Assembly: GCF_023700005.1 (NCBI RefSeq)
Contig: NZ_JAMLJK010000001.1
Span: 1,282,996 to 1,346,995, forward strand
DNA length: 64,000 nucleotides
Direction: 5' to 3'
Source: Larsenimonas rhizosphaerae
GTDB lineage: Bacteria; Pseudomonadota; Gammaproteobacteria; Pseudomonadales; Halomonadaceae
Part shown: piece by piece, positions 8,049-16,269 of the stretch
How positions within the stretch are numbered: position 1 is the stretch's first letter
Layout of the letters: each line of letters starts with the position of its first letter
The notes under the pieces: model-generated
Told to the model about the DNA's origin: nothing
Seen by the model: the letters and a program-made list of their open reading frames with translations, nothing else
Databases searched by the model: none
Translations under genes and position numbers: made by a program

Positions 8049-9346
8049 CAGGTATTTCCCATCATGGAGGGCAGAAGGGTTGCGATGCCTGGAAAAAGGG
8101 ACAGCAGAACAATCCCGACCAGCATCAGGAGGAAAAAGGGCAAGGTTGCCCTGGCAATATCGAGCAGGTCTCTTCCGGTCATGCCCTGAATGACAAACAG
8201 ATTGAACCCTACCGGCGGTGTAATCTGCGACATCTCGACCACGATGACCAGATAGATACCAAACCAGATCAGGTCAAATCCGGCAGCCTCTACCATGGGC
8301 ATGACGATGGAAGTGGTTAATACCACCACTGAAATGCCATCAAGAAAACACCCGAGGGCAACAAAGAACAGTGTCAGAACCACCAGAAGGATGGCCGGTG
8401 GCAGATTCATTGCAGCAATCCACTGCGCCAGCTGGCCTGGCAGTTGCGTAAAGCCCATGGCGGTAGTCAGGAAGGAAGCGCCTGCCAGGATCAGGGCGAT
8501 CATGCTGGATGTCTGAATCGCTCCGAAAAGTGATTCCCTGAAGGCGGTCATGTCAAGCCCGGCATTGAGCCTGGCGATGATCAATGACAGTACGACACCA
8601 ATGGTTGCGGCTTCCGTTGGCGAGGCCAGACCACCGTAGATCGAGCCGATAACGCCTGTGATCAGCAAAAGCAGGGGGAGAATACGGCCGGTTTCACGTA
8701 GCCGCTGCCTTAGCGGCAACGGTGCATCAGCCTCCGGCATGCGGGTTGGATGACGCCATGACCACAGCATTAGATAGCCAACAAACAGCGCCATCAGCAT
8801 CAACCCCGGCAAGATACCGGCCATGAACAGGCGAGCAATGGATTGCTCGGTCGCAATGCCGTATACGATCAGGATGATGGACGGGGGGATCAGCAGGCCC
8901 AGCGTGGCCGAGCTGGCCAGCGTGCCGATCGCAAGCCGAGTGTCATAGCCACGTCGTTCAAGCTCGGGCAGTGTCATGCGGCCTACCGTTGCACAGGTAG
9001 CTGCGGATGAGCCGGATACGGCCGCAAAGAGGCCGCTGCCGAAGATGTTGGTATGCAGCAGGCGGCCCGGCAGTTTGTCGAGCCAGGGCGCGAGCGCCTT
9101 GAACAGGTCATCAGCCAGCCCGGAACGAAACAGGATTTCTCCCATCCAGATGAACATCGGCAGTGCGGTAAGCTCCCATCCGTAACTGGCGCTCCAGATA
9201 TCAGAGCCGAAAATCGGGCCTGGCGGCAGGCCGGTGAACCCATCAATGGCGATATAGCCCAGCGCCATCAGGGAGAAGGCGACCCATAACCCGCCGCCCA
9301 GCAACAGGACCAGGGCAATGGTCAGGGTGATGGCCAGAGTAAGCAT
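8048..9346 (-). CDS. dctM: TRAP transporter large permease, DctM family
   Basis: 432 residues and about 12 hydrophobic segments, the normal DctM size and pattern. Typical motifs include SGSSAATCATVGRMTLPEL (about residues 115-133) and LIPPSIILIVYGIATEQSI (about 152-170). TPPVGFNLFVIQG appears near the end, with GGLASPTEAATIGV in the middle. DctM is the sodium-coupled transport subunit that takes substrate from the periplasmic binding protein. It follows dctQ by 15 nt and overlaps the MarR-type gene by one base. The substrate is not readable from DctM itself; the facing pxpABC operon suggests 5-oxoproline. Confidence 0.92.
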   Translation of the reverse strand: MLTLAITLTIALVLLLGGGLWVAFSLMALGYIAIDGFTGLPPGPIFGSDIWSASYGWELTALPMFIWMGEILFRSGLADDLFKALAPWLDKLPGRLLHTNIFGSGLFAAVSGSSAATCATVGRMTLPELERRGYDTRLAIGTLASSATLGLLIPPSIILIVYGIATEQSIARLFMAGILPGLMLMALFVGYLMLWSWRHPTRMPEADAPLPLRQRLRETGRILPLLLLITGVIGSIYGGLASPTEAATIGVVLSLIIARLNAGLDMTAFRESLFGAIQTSSMIALILAGASFLTTAMGFTQLPGQLAQWIAAMNLPPAILLVVLTLFFVALGCFLDGISVVVLTTSIVMPMVEAAGFDLIWFGIYLVIVVEMSQITPPVGFNLFVIQGMTGRDLLDIARATLPFFLLMLVGIVLLSLFPGIATLLPSMMGNT

Positions 9347-9361
9347 GGCAAACCTCGGAAG

Positions 9362-9925
9362 TCAGTCGCCGTGGCGAGGTGAGGGATCAGTAGCAGGAAA
9401 CAGCCGGGACGGATTGGATATGGCCAGCACAAGCGTGGATATCCAAGCTTCCAGCAACGCCAGTGTCAGCAGGGCAATGCCTGTCAGCAACACGGCCTGT
9501 GGGTACATCAGCGGAACCGCGGCCATGCCATAGGACACTTCATCATAAGCGTGACTATCCAGGACCAGCGCAGCCAGCTGCCACCCCAGAACGAGTGTCA
9601 ACGCCAGGGCGATGGTCAGCATGATGACTTCCAGAAGGGCACGAGGCCGGACGGGAATGCGGTCGGTCAGCAGGGTGACGCGGATATGGCCCCCTTTGGT
9701 GAAGGTGTAGGCCGTGCCCAGAAATGTCGCGCCAACCAGCAGAAAGCCGGCTATTTCAGACATGCCACTGATCGATAGCCCGAGGGCGTCGTACCCGAAC
9801 AGAACCAGTATCCTGTCCAGTACACGCCCCAGTACCTGCAGCATGATCAGTAGCGTGATGGCCATCATGGCGAGGCCGGCAAGCCAGGCCCCGCCACGGT
9901 ACAGTGGCATCAGGTAAAAGCGCAT
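9362..9925 (-). CDS. dctQ: TRAP transporter small permease, DctQ family
   Basis: 187 residues with four predicted transmembrane helices (about residues 10-30, 55-75, 95-118 and 140-165). It contains the DctQ-type FLLVGATFLGTAYTFTKGGHIRVTLL stretch ending in the family GxHxxV-like motif (GGHIRV). DctQ pairs with DctM in the membrane to form the transporter core. It lies between dctP (20 nt upstream) and dctM (15 nt downstream) in one operon. Slightly long N-terminally, but the ATG used is the only reasonable one. Confidence 0.88.
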   Translation of the reverse strand: MRFYLMPLYRGGAWLAGLAMMAITLLIMLQVLGRVLDRILVLFGYDALGLSISGMSEIAGFLLVGATFLGTAYTFTKGGHIRVTLLTDRIPVRPRALLEVIMLTIALALTLVLGWQLAALVLDSHAYDEVSYGMAAVPLMYPQAVLLTGIALLTLALLEAWISTLVLAISNPSRLFPATDPSPRHGD

Positions 9926-9945
9926 AACCCGTCTCCCTTCAGGGC

Positions 9946-10950
9946 TTAATGGGACTGATCCGTCAGGTTTCGATAGGTTTCAAGGATGTGTTTGCCTTCC
10001 GGACCAGCACGGTTGCTCCATTGCTCAAGCAGGGTATTACCGGCCTGTTGCAGGGCGCTTTCCAGCTCAGGCGTCGGGGTGTTGACCTGAATGCCATGGT
10101 CTTCGATTGTTTTCAGGTTGGTTCGGCTTTCCTCTTCACTGGCTGCCCAGCCGCGTTTTTCGGCGGCCGCGGCAGCATTCATGACCGCCTTCTGCTCGCC
10201 TTCGCTCAGACGGTCGAAGGCCTTCTGGCTGACAAATACGATGTTTCTGGGCAGCCACAGGTTGGCATTATTGAAATGTGACACATAGTCCCAGGCCGCT
10301 GTATTGGCGCCAGTCGATACGGACGTCACCATGGCGTTAACGCGCCCGGTGCTGAAGGCCGTCGGGATGTCGGATGCCTCGGTCTGAGTCGGAATCGCCC
10401 CCAGAAGCTCTGCCAGGCGCTCGGTCGATGTGTTGTTTGAGCGAAGCCTCAGTCCCTGCAGTTGTGATGGTGAGGTCAGCTCCATCTGGGTATAGATCCC
10501 CTGAGACGGCCACGGAACACTGTAGAGCACCTTCAGCCCCTGCTTGGCCAGCAGGGCAGAAATCTCGGGCCGGGAGGCTTCCCACAGTGCATGGGCCGAA
10601 GGGTAGTCGTGCACCAGGGTGGGCAGGGCATCAATTTCATACACGGGATTTTCATTGGCCAGCCGTGACAGGAAGATTTCACCGATGGGTACGATGCCAC
10701 GACGCACGGCGTTCTTTATTTCAGGGTGAGGAATCAGGGCACCATTGGCATGGACGGTGATATCGAGCCCGCCGTGGGTTGCTTCGCTGACATCCTTTGC
10801 AAAGGCGCGGGCATTCTGGGTATGAAGATTGGCGTCGCCATAGGGTTCTGCAAAATTCCACTGAACGGCCATTGCCGAGGTGGAAAGGCCCAGCCCGGCC
10901 AGGAGTGTCAGCGTGGTTGTGACCCGACGAGCGTGCATGGTGAAAGGCAT
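9946..10950 (-). CDS. dctP: TRAP transporter substrate-binding protein, DctP family
   Basis: 334 residues from the ATG at 10950, which has AGGA 7 nt upstream; the frame stays open another 60 nt but without a ribosome site. A Sec signal peptide (about residues 1-28, ending TSAMA) precedes the mature VQWNFAEPYG. The conserved DctP core is visible: the Arg-containing strand LQGLRLRSNN and the hinge EASDIPTAFSTGRVNAMVTS. In this family that Arg usually holds a ligand carboxylate. Some family members are known to bind pyroglutamate (5-oxoproline), and the facing operon encodes 5-oxoprolinase, so that ligand is a reasonable guess. First gene of dctP-dctQ-dctM-marR. Confidence 0.88.
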   Translation of the reverse strand: MPFTMHARRVTTTLTLLAGLGLSTSAMAVQWNFAEPYGDANLHTQNARAFAKDVSEATHGGLDITVHANGALIPHPEIKNAVRRGIVPIGEIFLSRLANENPVYEIDALPTLVHDYPSAHALWEASRPEISALLAKQGLKVLYSVPWPSQGIYTQMELTSPSQLQGLRLRSNNTSTERLAELLGAIPTQTEASDIPTAFSTGRVNAMVTSVSTGANTAAWDYVSHFNNANLWLPRNIVFVSQKAFDRLSEGEQKAVMNAAAAAEKRGWAASEEESRTNLKTIEDHGIQVNTPTPELESALQQAGNTLLEQWSNRAGPEGKHILETYRNLTDQSH

Positions 10951-11002
10951 GGTGGTGTCCTGTAATGGCATTGTTGTTGTGATTGCTCCGTTGCAGTGAT
11001 TA

Positions 11003-11031
11003 CATTTCATCGATGATTTATCGATAAAATG
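11003..11031. promoter_or_regulatory. palindromic operator candidate between dctP and pxpA
   Basis: Two 12-bp arms, CATTTCATCGAT and ATCGATAAAATG, are inverted repeats matching at 11 of 12 positions with a 5-nt centre. The site abuts a TGTAAT -10-like hexamer reading toward dctP (about 10999-11004) and lies just upstream of the TTGACA element reading toward pxpA. Its size and symmetry fit a dimeric regulator such as the MarR-type protein of the same operon. Binding is inferred. Confidence 0.55.
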
Positions 11032-11041
11032 TCTGCAATAG

Positions 11042-11071
11042 TTGACAACATTAATCAGTAAATTTTATATC
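11042..11071 (+). promoter_or_regulatory. probable sigma-70 promoter of pxpABC
   Basis: A perfect TTGACA at 11042-11047 is followed after 18 bp by TATATC, with TTATAT one base earlier as an alternative -10. The transcript would start about 40 nt before the pxpA ATG. The palindrome at 11003-11031 sits immediately upstream. Confidence 0.5.
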
Positions 11072-11119
11072 TGTCAAGGCATACAACTGCTCGATACGAT
11101 AACAACAGGAGCTCACGCA

Positions 11120-11872
11120 ATGGCGGCATTACTGCTCAATTGTGATATGGGGGAGAGCCTTGGCCCCTGGCCGATGGGCGAGGATGAGCGCGTCATGCCC
11201 TTGATTGATTGCGCAAACGTGGCATGCGGTTTTCATGCCTCGGACCCGGTCACCATGCGACGTACCGTAGCCATGGCCTTTCAGCACGATGTTCAGGTCG
11301 GGGCACACCCGGGGTACCCCGACCTGGTAGGCTTTGGACGCCGGTCCATGGCGTGCTCACCGGATGAGATCGAGCAAATGATGGTGTATCAGATCGGTGC
11401 CCTGGCAGGCATCTGTCAGGCCGAGGGCGGCCGGCTTTCCTACGTAAAGCCTCATGGTGCGCTCAACCATGACATGGTACATCGCCCGGAGGTGATGGCT
11501 GCGATCATGCAGGCAGTCGCATCCTTTGATGCCTCATTGCCACTGATGGTGACTGCCACGGCAGATATCACGGCGACACAGGCCATGGCCAGACAGTATG
11601 GGCTGACGGTCTGGAATGAGGTATTTGCCGATCGTACCTATGATGCGCAGGGATTTTTGACATCGCGCACGCTGCCGGATGCGGTGCATCATGATATCGA
11701 CACGATTGTTGCTCAGGCGAAGGCCTTTGCACATCATGAGCCGATTCTGGCCAATGACGGTATCACGCCGCTGCGGCTGGCGGCAGATACCCTGTGTGTT
11801 CATGGTGATAACGCGGAATCGATGTCAGCCGTCAGGGCCATCCGCGCCGCCCTGTCGGGAGTGGCATCATGA
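11120..11872 (+). CDS. pxpA: 5-oxoprolinase subunit PxpA (LamB/YcsF family)
   Basis: 250 residues starting MAALLLNCDMGE at the ATG at 11120, which has AGGAG 8 nt upstream; an open stretch 78 nt further up is non-coding leader. Family motifs are clear: NCDMGES, DCANVACGFHASDP with metal-site residues, VGAHPGYPDLVGFGRRSM, YVKPHGALNHDM, EVFADRTYDAQGFL. PxpA works with PxpB and PxpC to cleave 5-oxoproline (pyroglutamate) to glutamate using ATP. The stop overlaps the pxpB start by 4 nt (ATGA). The operon faces a TRAP transporter operon, suggesting uptake and use of the same compound. Confidence 0.93.
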   Translation: MAALLLNCDMGESLGPWPMGEDERVMPLIDCANVACGFHASDPVTMRRTVAMAFQHDVQVGAHPGYPDLVGFGRRSMACSPDEIEQMMVYQIGALAGICQAEGGRLSYVKPHGALNHDMVHRPEVMAAIMQAVASFDASLPLMVTATADITATQAMARQYGLTVWNEVFADRTYDAQGFLTSRTLPDAVHHDIDTIVAQAKAFAHHEPILANDGITPLRLAADTLCVHGDNAESMSAVRAIRAALSGVAS

Positions 11873-12579
11873 CGCCTGTAATCGAGCGAGCAGGCCTTGA
11901 TAGCGTCATGATTCGGCTGTTTGACACGATCGATGTCAGCAACATGGATATGTTGCTGTCGGTAGTGGATACATTGAAGGCTGAGCTGGGCGAGGCATTG
12001 ATCGATGTGACGCCATCCTATACCACCGTGCTGCTGCATTATGATGTGTACCGGATGGGCGAGGCTGCTGTTCGCGGCGTGATACAACAGGTGTTGAGGC
12101 AACCTGTATCCGGCTTGTCTGGTAACGAAGCAAGAACTCATGTTCTGCCGGTTTGGTATGACTCATCGGTCGGGCCCGAGCTTGACCTGCTGGCACACCG
12201 GTTCGATGGAGACTTCCAGGAAGTGATCACGCGCCATCAGCAAATGGCGTACCGCGTGTTCGCGCTTGGATTTGCGCCAGGTTTCGGCTTCATGGGCGTC
12301 GTGGATGAGCAGCTTGAAACACCGCGGTTGGCAACGCCTCGCAAGAGGGTGCCAAAAGGCAGCATCGGGATTGCCGGTCGGCAGACGGCGGCTTATCCCG
12401 CGGATCTGCCCGGTGGCTGGAACATCATAGGGCGAACACCGGTGGCCCTGTTCGACAGGACGAGGGAAGGGTATACCCTGTATCGAACCGGGGACGTGGT
12501 ACGTTTTGAAGCCGTCAGCCGTCAGACATTTCTTGATCTGGGGGGGGACGCGACCCCTTTTGCCGGAGGTGATGCATGA
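11869..12579 (+). CDS. pxpB: 5-oxoprolinase subunit PxpB (KipI family)
   Basis: 236 residues with the KipI-type allophanate-hydrolase subunit 1 fold. An N-terminal region (about 10-90) contains DVTPSYTTVLLHYD, and the cyclophilin-like C-terminal half has FALGFAPGFGFMG, TPRKRVPKGSIGIAGRQTA and LPGGWNIIGRTP. It forms the 5-oxoprolinase complex with PxpA and PxpC. Start and stop each overlap the neighbouring gene by 4 nt, so the three subunits are translationally coupled, as expected for a stoichiometric complex. Confidence 0.92.
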   Translation: MTPVIERAGLDSVMIRLFDTIDVSNMDMLLSVVDTLKAELGEALIDVTPSYTTVLLHYDVYRMGEAAVRGVIQQVLRQPVSGLSGNEARTHVLPVWYDSSVGPELDLLAHRFDGDFQEVITRHQQMAYRVFALGFAPGFGFMGVVDEQLETPRLATPRKRVPKGSIGIAGRQTAAYPADLPGGWNIIGRTPVALFDRTREGYTLYRTGDVVRFEAVSRQTFLDLGGDATPFAGGDA

Positions 12580-13529
12580 GCCCGTCTGCAAAAGCGCACT
12601 GTCATATTGAGCAGGCTGGAGGTGGCTGTCGCCTTCAGGACGCCGGTCGGTTTGGCGTTCGCCATCTTGGTCTGGGTCAGGGCGGCGCCTTCGACAGTGT
12701 ATCGATGCGTCAGGCCAATCAATTGCTGGGCAATGTGCCGGATGCCGTGGTGATGGAGATCACGCTGGGACAGGTGTGTTTATCCTTCAGCCATCACACG
12801 ACCATCGCGCTTGCCGGCGCAGATTTGAAAACGCGTCTTGATGATCAGCCAGTAGCGCCGGGTCGAACGATCGAACTCAAGGCTGGGCAGCGCCTTTTCT
12901 TTCAGGCACCCCGGGATGGTGCCAGGACCTATCTGGCGGTACCAGACGGGTTTGATGTGACTGCCGAGCTGGGCAGTATCACTGCCATTGCGCGCGAACC
13001 GCTGGGAGGACTCCATCAGGATGGGCGGCCACTGGTCAAGGGGGATTCGGTTCCCTTCAAGGCATCAGGACGGCCTGCTCGATACATGGAAATGAATGAG
13101 CCGTGGCGGTGTACTGACAGCGTCATGACCCTGGATGTATTGCCTGGCATGCAGGCGGGCACCCTGCGAGGTGAAAGTCTCTACCGTGCCTATCAGCAGC
13201 GCTGGCGGGTTGATGAGCGGGCAGACAGCATGGGCGTGCGGCTGACGGGCGAGCCGATCCACAGCCTCGAGCCACAGATGATTTCGGAAGGTATTGTTGC
13301 CGGGGCCATTCAGGTACCCCCGGATGGCCAACCCATTATCCTGGCCAACGATCGCCAGACAATCGGAGGGTATCCCAAGATAGGGGCCTTGACACCGCTG
13401 GCTCTGGCGCGGCTGGGACAGTGCCTGCCCGGAAGATGCGTTCGGCTAAAGCCCGTGAGTCGTGCGGGGGCGCTTGCGGCCTGGCGCGATGCTCTGGCAG
13501 GTATTGCTTCGGCCATTCATGCTTCATGA
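12576..13529 (+). CDS. pxpC: 5-oxoprolinase subunit PxpC (KipA family)
   Basis: 317 residues of the biotin-dependent carboxyltransferase-like (allophanate hydrolase subunit 2) family. Motifs include LQDAGRFGVRHLGLGQGGAF (about residues 20-40), the middle VLEITLG-like VVMEITLGQ, YLAVPDGFDV, and the C-terminal IILANDRQTIGGYPKIG typical of KipA. It completes the PxpABC enzyme. Last gene of the operon, followed by a strong hairpin shared with the opposing CBS-domain gene. The N-terminus has a few extra residues before the conserved part; the overlapping ATG is nevertheless the only coupled start. Confidence 0.92.
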   Translation: MSPSAKAHCHIEQAGGGCRLQDAGRFGVRHLGLGQGGAFDSVSMRQANQLLGNVPDAVVMEITLGQVCLSFSHHTTIALAGADLKTRLDDQPVAPGRTIELKAGQRLFFQAPRDGARTYLAVPDGFDVTAELGSITAIAREPLGGLHQDGRPLVKGDSVPFKASGRPARYMEMNEPWRCTDSVMTLDVLPGMQAGTLRGESLYRAYQQRWRVDERADSMGVRLTGEPIHSLEPQMISEGIVAGAIQVPPDGQPIILANDRQTIGGYPKIGALTPLALARLGQCLPGRCVRLKPVSRAGALAAWRDALAGIASAIHAS

Positions 13530-13530
13530 C

Positions 13531-13563
13531 CGATGAGCCTGCCCTTCAGGGGCGGGCTCATCG
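13531..13563. terminator. hairpin between convergent pxpC and CBS-domain genes
   Basis: A stem of about 14 bp (outer arms CGATGAGCC / GGCTCATCG, with one G-U pair and one bulged base) has a TTCA loop. It lies between the pxpC stop and the end of the opposing gene and probably terminates both. There is no T tract, so it may need Rho or act as an RNA stabiliser. Confidence 0.55.
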
Positions 13564-13580
13564 TGACAGGTGCCTTGAAT

Positions 13581-14198
13581 TTACAGGTCGTGTCCCAGTA
13601 CGACCGAGCAAATGGCAGAAAAGCTGTGGGCTTCCGGGGGATGGTCCAGGTCGATGCCCAGTGCATGGCTGACATCGGCCGCGGATATAACGCCTCGGAT
13701 TCGGCAGCCATCTTCCGAGCAGTCATCCTTGATCAGGATATGGCGATCACCGGATTGGTGCAGGGTTTTGACCAGATCACCAAGTGTGGCCTTTTCCAGT
13801 TGGTTCAGTGCCAGTGCATGAAGCTCTTCACGGCGGACCTTGACCATATCAACGGTCACTTCATCCCGCTCGATGGCATGCTTGTTCATCGCCACAGTGA
13901 TATCCCGTCCGCCAAACAGCTGGCGAGCACTGACAAGTCCGGTAAACCGGCCGTCAGCATCCAGCACCAGCAGCATATGCACCTGGTTGTTCTTCATGAT
14001 GGCCAGTGCCTGATTGGCCCGTGCACTGGCGGGTACGGTCTGAGCGCGTGACTGGGTGAAATCGGTCAGGAGAGTCAGTGCCGAGCTGTCCATATCCAGA
14101 GCAGACTCGGACGTTCTGGCTTTCGGACGTGCGATGGCGTGAACATCGCTGATGTCTGACAGGTGCAGTGCGCTGTAATTTGCTGATTCCGTAGCCAT
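13581..14198 (-). CDS. CBS-domain protein
   Basis: 205 residues from the ATG at 14198, which has AAGGAG 6 nt upstream; an earlier in-frame ATG at 14222 has no such site. An N-terminal extension of about 60 residues (Ser/Ala-rich) is followed by two CBS motifs. One is around 63-120 (TVPASARANQALAIMKNNQV, LLVLDADGRFTGLVSARQL). The other is around 138-195 (TLGDLVKTLHQSGDRHILI, IRGVISAADVSHALGI). CBS pairs bind adenine nucleotides and act as energy or ionic sensors. There is no fused effector domain. Role unknown; monocistronic. Confidence 0.75.
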   Translation of the reverse strand: MATESANYSALHLSDISDVHAIARPKARTSESALDMDSSALTLLTDFTQSRAQTVPASARANQALAIMKNNQVHMLLVLDADGRFTGLVSARQLFGGRDITVAMNKHAIERDEVTVDMVKVRREELHALALNQLEKATLGDLVKTLHQSGDRHILIKDDCSEDGCRIRGVISAADVSHALGIDLDHPPEAHSFSAICSVVLGHDL

Positions 14199-14343
14199 GG
14201 TGTTCTCCTTGATGCTGTTCACACAAAAGTAATATGTCGCGAATACGCTGGCATATTATCTCCCTGCCTGCGGCACCTTGCCGCATATGTCCTTAAGACT
14301 AAAGCAAGCCAGGAAAGTTCGCCTCCCGGTGGCGTACTATTTT

Positions 14344-14838
14344 TTACAGATAAGGCTTGAGATCGCCACGCACCATGTCCAGAAAGGTAACGAACTGGGA
14401 GTCGTACTTGTCATCAGTACGATCAACGCGACAGCTCATGCTGATACTGCCAGCTGTATTGATCTCATCGAAGATTTCGAGCGTGATTCCCTCGCCCTGA
14501 TCCCTGGCAAATTCGATGGCACCATCATCCAGGGTGAAGGACTTCAACAGGGTGGCTCTTACTCGTGTGGCGCCGCCTTCCGCCTGTACCCGGCGTATGA
14601 AAAGCCAGCCTTCACGCGTCAGCGCCTGACCATCGTCCGTTTCGTGGCGATAAATAGTGCGATAACAGGCGCCTTGCGATGCACCTTTTTCGGCCATGCT
14701 TTTAAATGCATCAACCATTTTCCGGGCCATGGCGCCGGAGGCGATCACTTTTTTCATCGCCGCCCGGTGTTCGCGGTCCAGTCGGTCCTGTTGATTGAAA
14801 CGTTGCCATTGCTGGTATTGGTCAAACAGTGCGGACAT
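14344..14838 (-). CDS. conserved-looking hypothetical protein
   Basis: 164 residues, no signal peptide and no membrane segment. The N-terminal half is charged and helical (FDQYQQWQRFNQQDRLDREH, then AMARKMVDAFKSMAEKG). The C-terminal half looks beta-rich (GWLFIRRVQAEGGATRVRAT, GEGITLEIFDEINTAGSISM). I do not recognise the family. Codon usage matches the neighbours, the frame is free of stops and the protein is well formed, so it is probably a real cytoplasmic protein. It is separate from the CBS gene by about 145 nt and reads in the same direction. No functional clue from context. Confidence 0.6.
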   Translation of the reverse strand: MSALFDQYQQWQRFNQQDRLDREHRAAMKKVIASGAMARKMVDAFKSMAEKGASQGACYRTIYRHETDDGQALTREGWLFIRRVQAEGGATRVRATLLKSFTLDDGAIEFARDQGEGITLEIFDEINTAGSISMSCRVDRTDDKYDSQFVTFLDMVRGDLKPYL

Positions 14839-15170
14839 CGATGTATTCCAGATGGTGAGTGAGCCGCCTATCTTCGCTTATTTGATCTGGTAGAGGCCAC
14901 CCTGGGGTGCAGACGTATCAGGACAACGTGGCAATAATCCACGAAACATCGGAGAGAAGGCAGGATGGACCCAGGATAAGGCGGTGGGGATGGCACCGCC
15001 TTGCCTGCCTGGACAGGTCCTGCGGATGAAGGGATGGCACCCGGCAAGAGAGGGTATTACACCGCATACGCACTGCCGCCGCTGTGCTGTGTAGAGCGCG
15101 GGAACACGCTGCACTGGCATTTCACATGCTAAAGTGTCCAGACACTTTTTCCACAAGGAATGAATCCGTG
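14839..15170. other. 332-bp intergenic region between divergent genes
   Basis: No convincing gene. It holds a hairpin (14978-15002; arms AAGGCGGT / ACCGCCTT, 9-nt loop) and a palindrome at 15131-15148 just before the lipoprotein gene. A 101-codon open frame on the minus strand (14878-15183) has low-complexity, Cys/Pro/Arg-rich composition and no ribosome site, and is judged a chance frame. Confidence 0.5.
15131..15148. promoter_or_regulatory. palindrome upstream of lipoprotein gene
   Basis: AAAGTGTC and GACACTTT are perfect 8-bp inverted arms separated by only CA. The spacing is too tight for an RNA loop, so a dimeric DNA-binding protein site is the better reading. It ends 22 nt before the start codon of the lipoprotein at 15171. 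The binding factor is unknown. Confidence 0.4.
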
Positions 15171-15659
15171 ATGACTGTTGCAAGAACCACAGGGTGTGCA
15201 GCGGCGCTACTGCTATTGGCCGGTTGCGCCGCGTCGGATCACATCATTACCCCGGAGCTGACCGCCACACCGAATACGGTGATAACCCGCACCGGCGAGG
15301 GTGTCTTTGTCAGTGGTTACTGGTTCAGGGCGCCATATCGTTTCGAGAGCAAGACGGATGCACTGGATTGCCTCAGCCGGCAGGTGAAGGCACAGGGCGG
15401 AGAGGTCAGTGATATTGATGCTGGAGACAATGAGCTTCAAATGGGCATCGTGTTGCCGGTATCGGAGATGTCGCTGGCTACACGTCTGCATTTCCAGCAC
15501 TCCAATACCGAAGGTAATTACTACTACTTCGAGAAGCCGCGGCTAGGTAGCAATCACGATGAGCGTGTCAGTGCTTCAGGCAATCATCCTGCGATCGACC
15601 TGCGCGATGGCTTGAAAGCCTTGACCGATAACATTCAGGCCTGTCTTCCCTCGGCTTGA
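15171..15659 (+). CDS. small hypothetical lipoprotein
   Basis: 162 residues from the ATG at 15171, with AAGGA about 11 nt upstream; a GTG directly before it is an alternative. A lipoprotein signal peptide ends in the lipobox LLAGC with Cys at about residue 18, followed by Ala-Ala-Ser, so outer-membrane sorting is likely. The mature part contains GEGVFVSGYWFRAPYRFESK and a Cys pair (DCLSRQ and the near-terminal QACLPS) that could form a disulfide. I do not recognise the family. It is convergent with another small lipoprotein gene, 32 nt away. Confidence 0.65.
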   Translation: MTVARTTGCAAALLLLAGCAASDHIITPELTATPNTVITRTGEGVFVSGYWFRAPYRFESKTDALDCLSRQVKAQGGEVSDIDAGDNELQMGIVLPVSEMSLATRLHFQHSNTEGNYYYFEKPRLGSNHDERVSASGNHPAIDLRDGLKALTDNIQACLPSA

Positions 15660-15691
15660 ACGCAGTAAGGGTCAGTGTCGCGAGTGCGGCA

Positions 15692-16012
15692 TCAGCCATG
15701 AGGCGTGAGTGTCCAGCCCCGGGCGCTCATGCAGTTGTCGACTCGGTATTCGGCGGGTTCGGTATAAAAGGAAGTGCTGAAGCCTGACAGCGTGGAAAAA
15801 TGCAGCCCCACTCCATAATCGTTTTCCAGCCGGCCGTTATTGGTCAGGGCATCCTTCTGGCCTCGACAATCCTGACTATCCATGACGAGATCCTGGTGGT
15901 CGGCCTGCGGCTTTGACCAGCTCATGGTGGAGCACCCGGAGAGTAGCAGGGTGGTCGTCATGAATACGACAGCAAACCCCTGATAACGCCTGCGCTCGGT
16001 TAAGGTTGACAT
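15692..16012 (-). CDS. small hypothetical lipoprotein
   Basis: 106 residues from the ATG at 16012, preceded by AGGACAG; the frame extends a further 102 nt without a ribosome site and with unlikely composition. The signal segment FAVVFMTTTLLLSGC ends in the lipobox LSGC, followed by Ser-Thr. The mature protein is about 80 residues with Cys at DCRGQK and NCMSARGW, a spacing often seen in small disulfide-bonded outer-membrane lipoproteins. The ending CMSARGW resembles many small gammaproteobacterial lipoproteins. Function unknown. Confidence 0.65.
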   Translation of the reverse strand: MSTLTERRRYQGFAVVFMTTTLLLSGCSTMSWSKPQADHQDLVMDSQDCRGQKDALTNNGRLENDYGVGLHFSTLSGFSTSFYTEPAEYRVDNCMSARGWTLTPHG

Positions 16013-16269
16013 GCCTGACTGTCCTCTCGCTCCATGGTTCTGCCGCCGGCGCAGTACACTAGCTTCTGCACACACCTCGTCATGATGACTGCCATTAGAA
16101 CATAGCCTGCACAAGGGGTGGCTGCGAATGAATCATCTTCAATCGTCTGTTCAGTGGTTAACGACCGTGGTATCGACAAATGAAGTCACGAGGCCATGGT
16201 GAGTTGTAGCTGACCGGCATGCGCTGCGTTATGGTGATGGCTATAACAACTCCAACGATGGCGACAATC

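Noticed and set aside
14878..15183. Open frame of about 101 codons on the minus strand between two genes
   Set aside because: Cys, Arg and Pro-rich translation without family resemblance, no ribosome site, and it crosses the palindrome and leader of the lipoprotein gene on the other strand.
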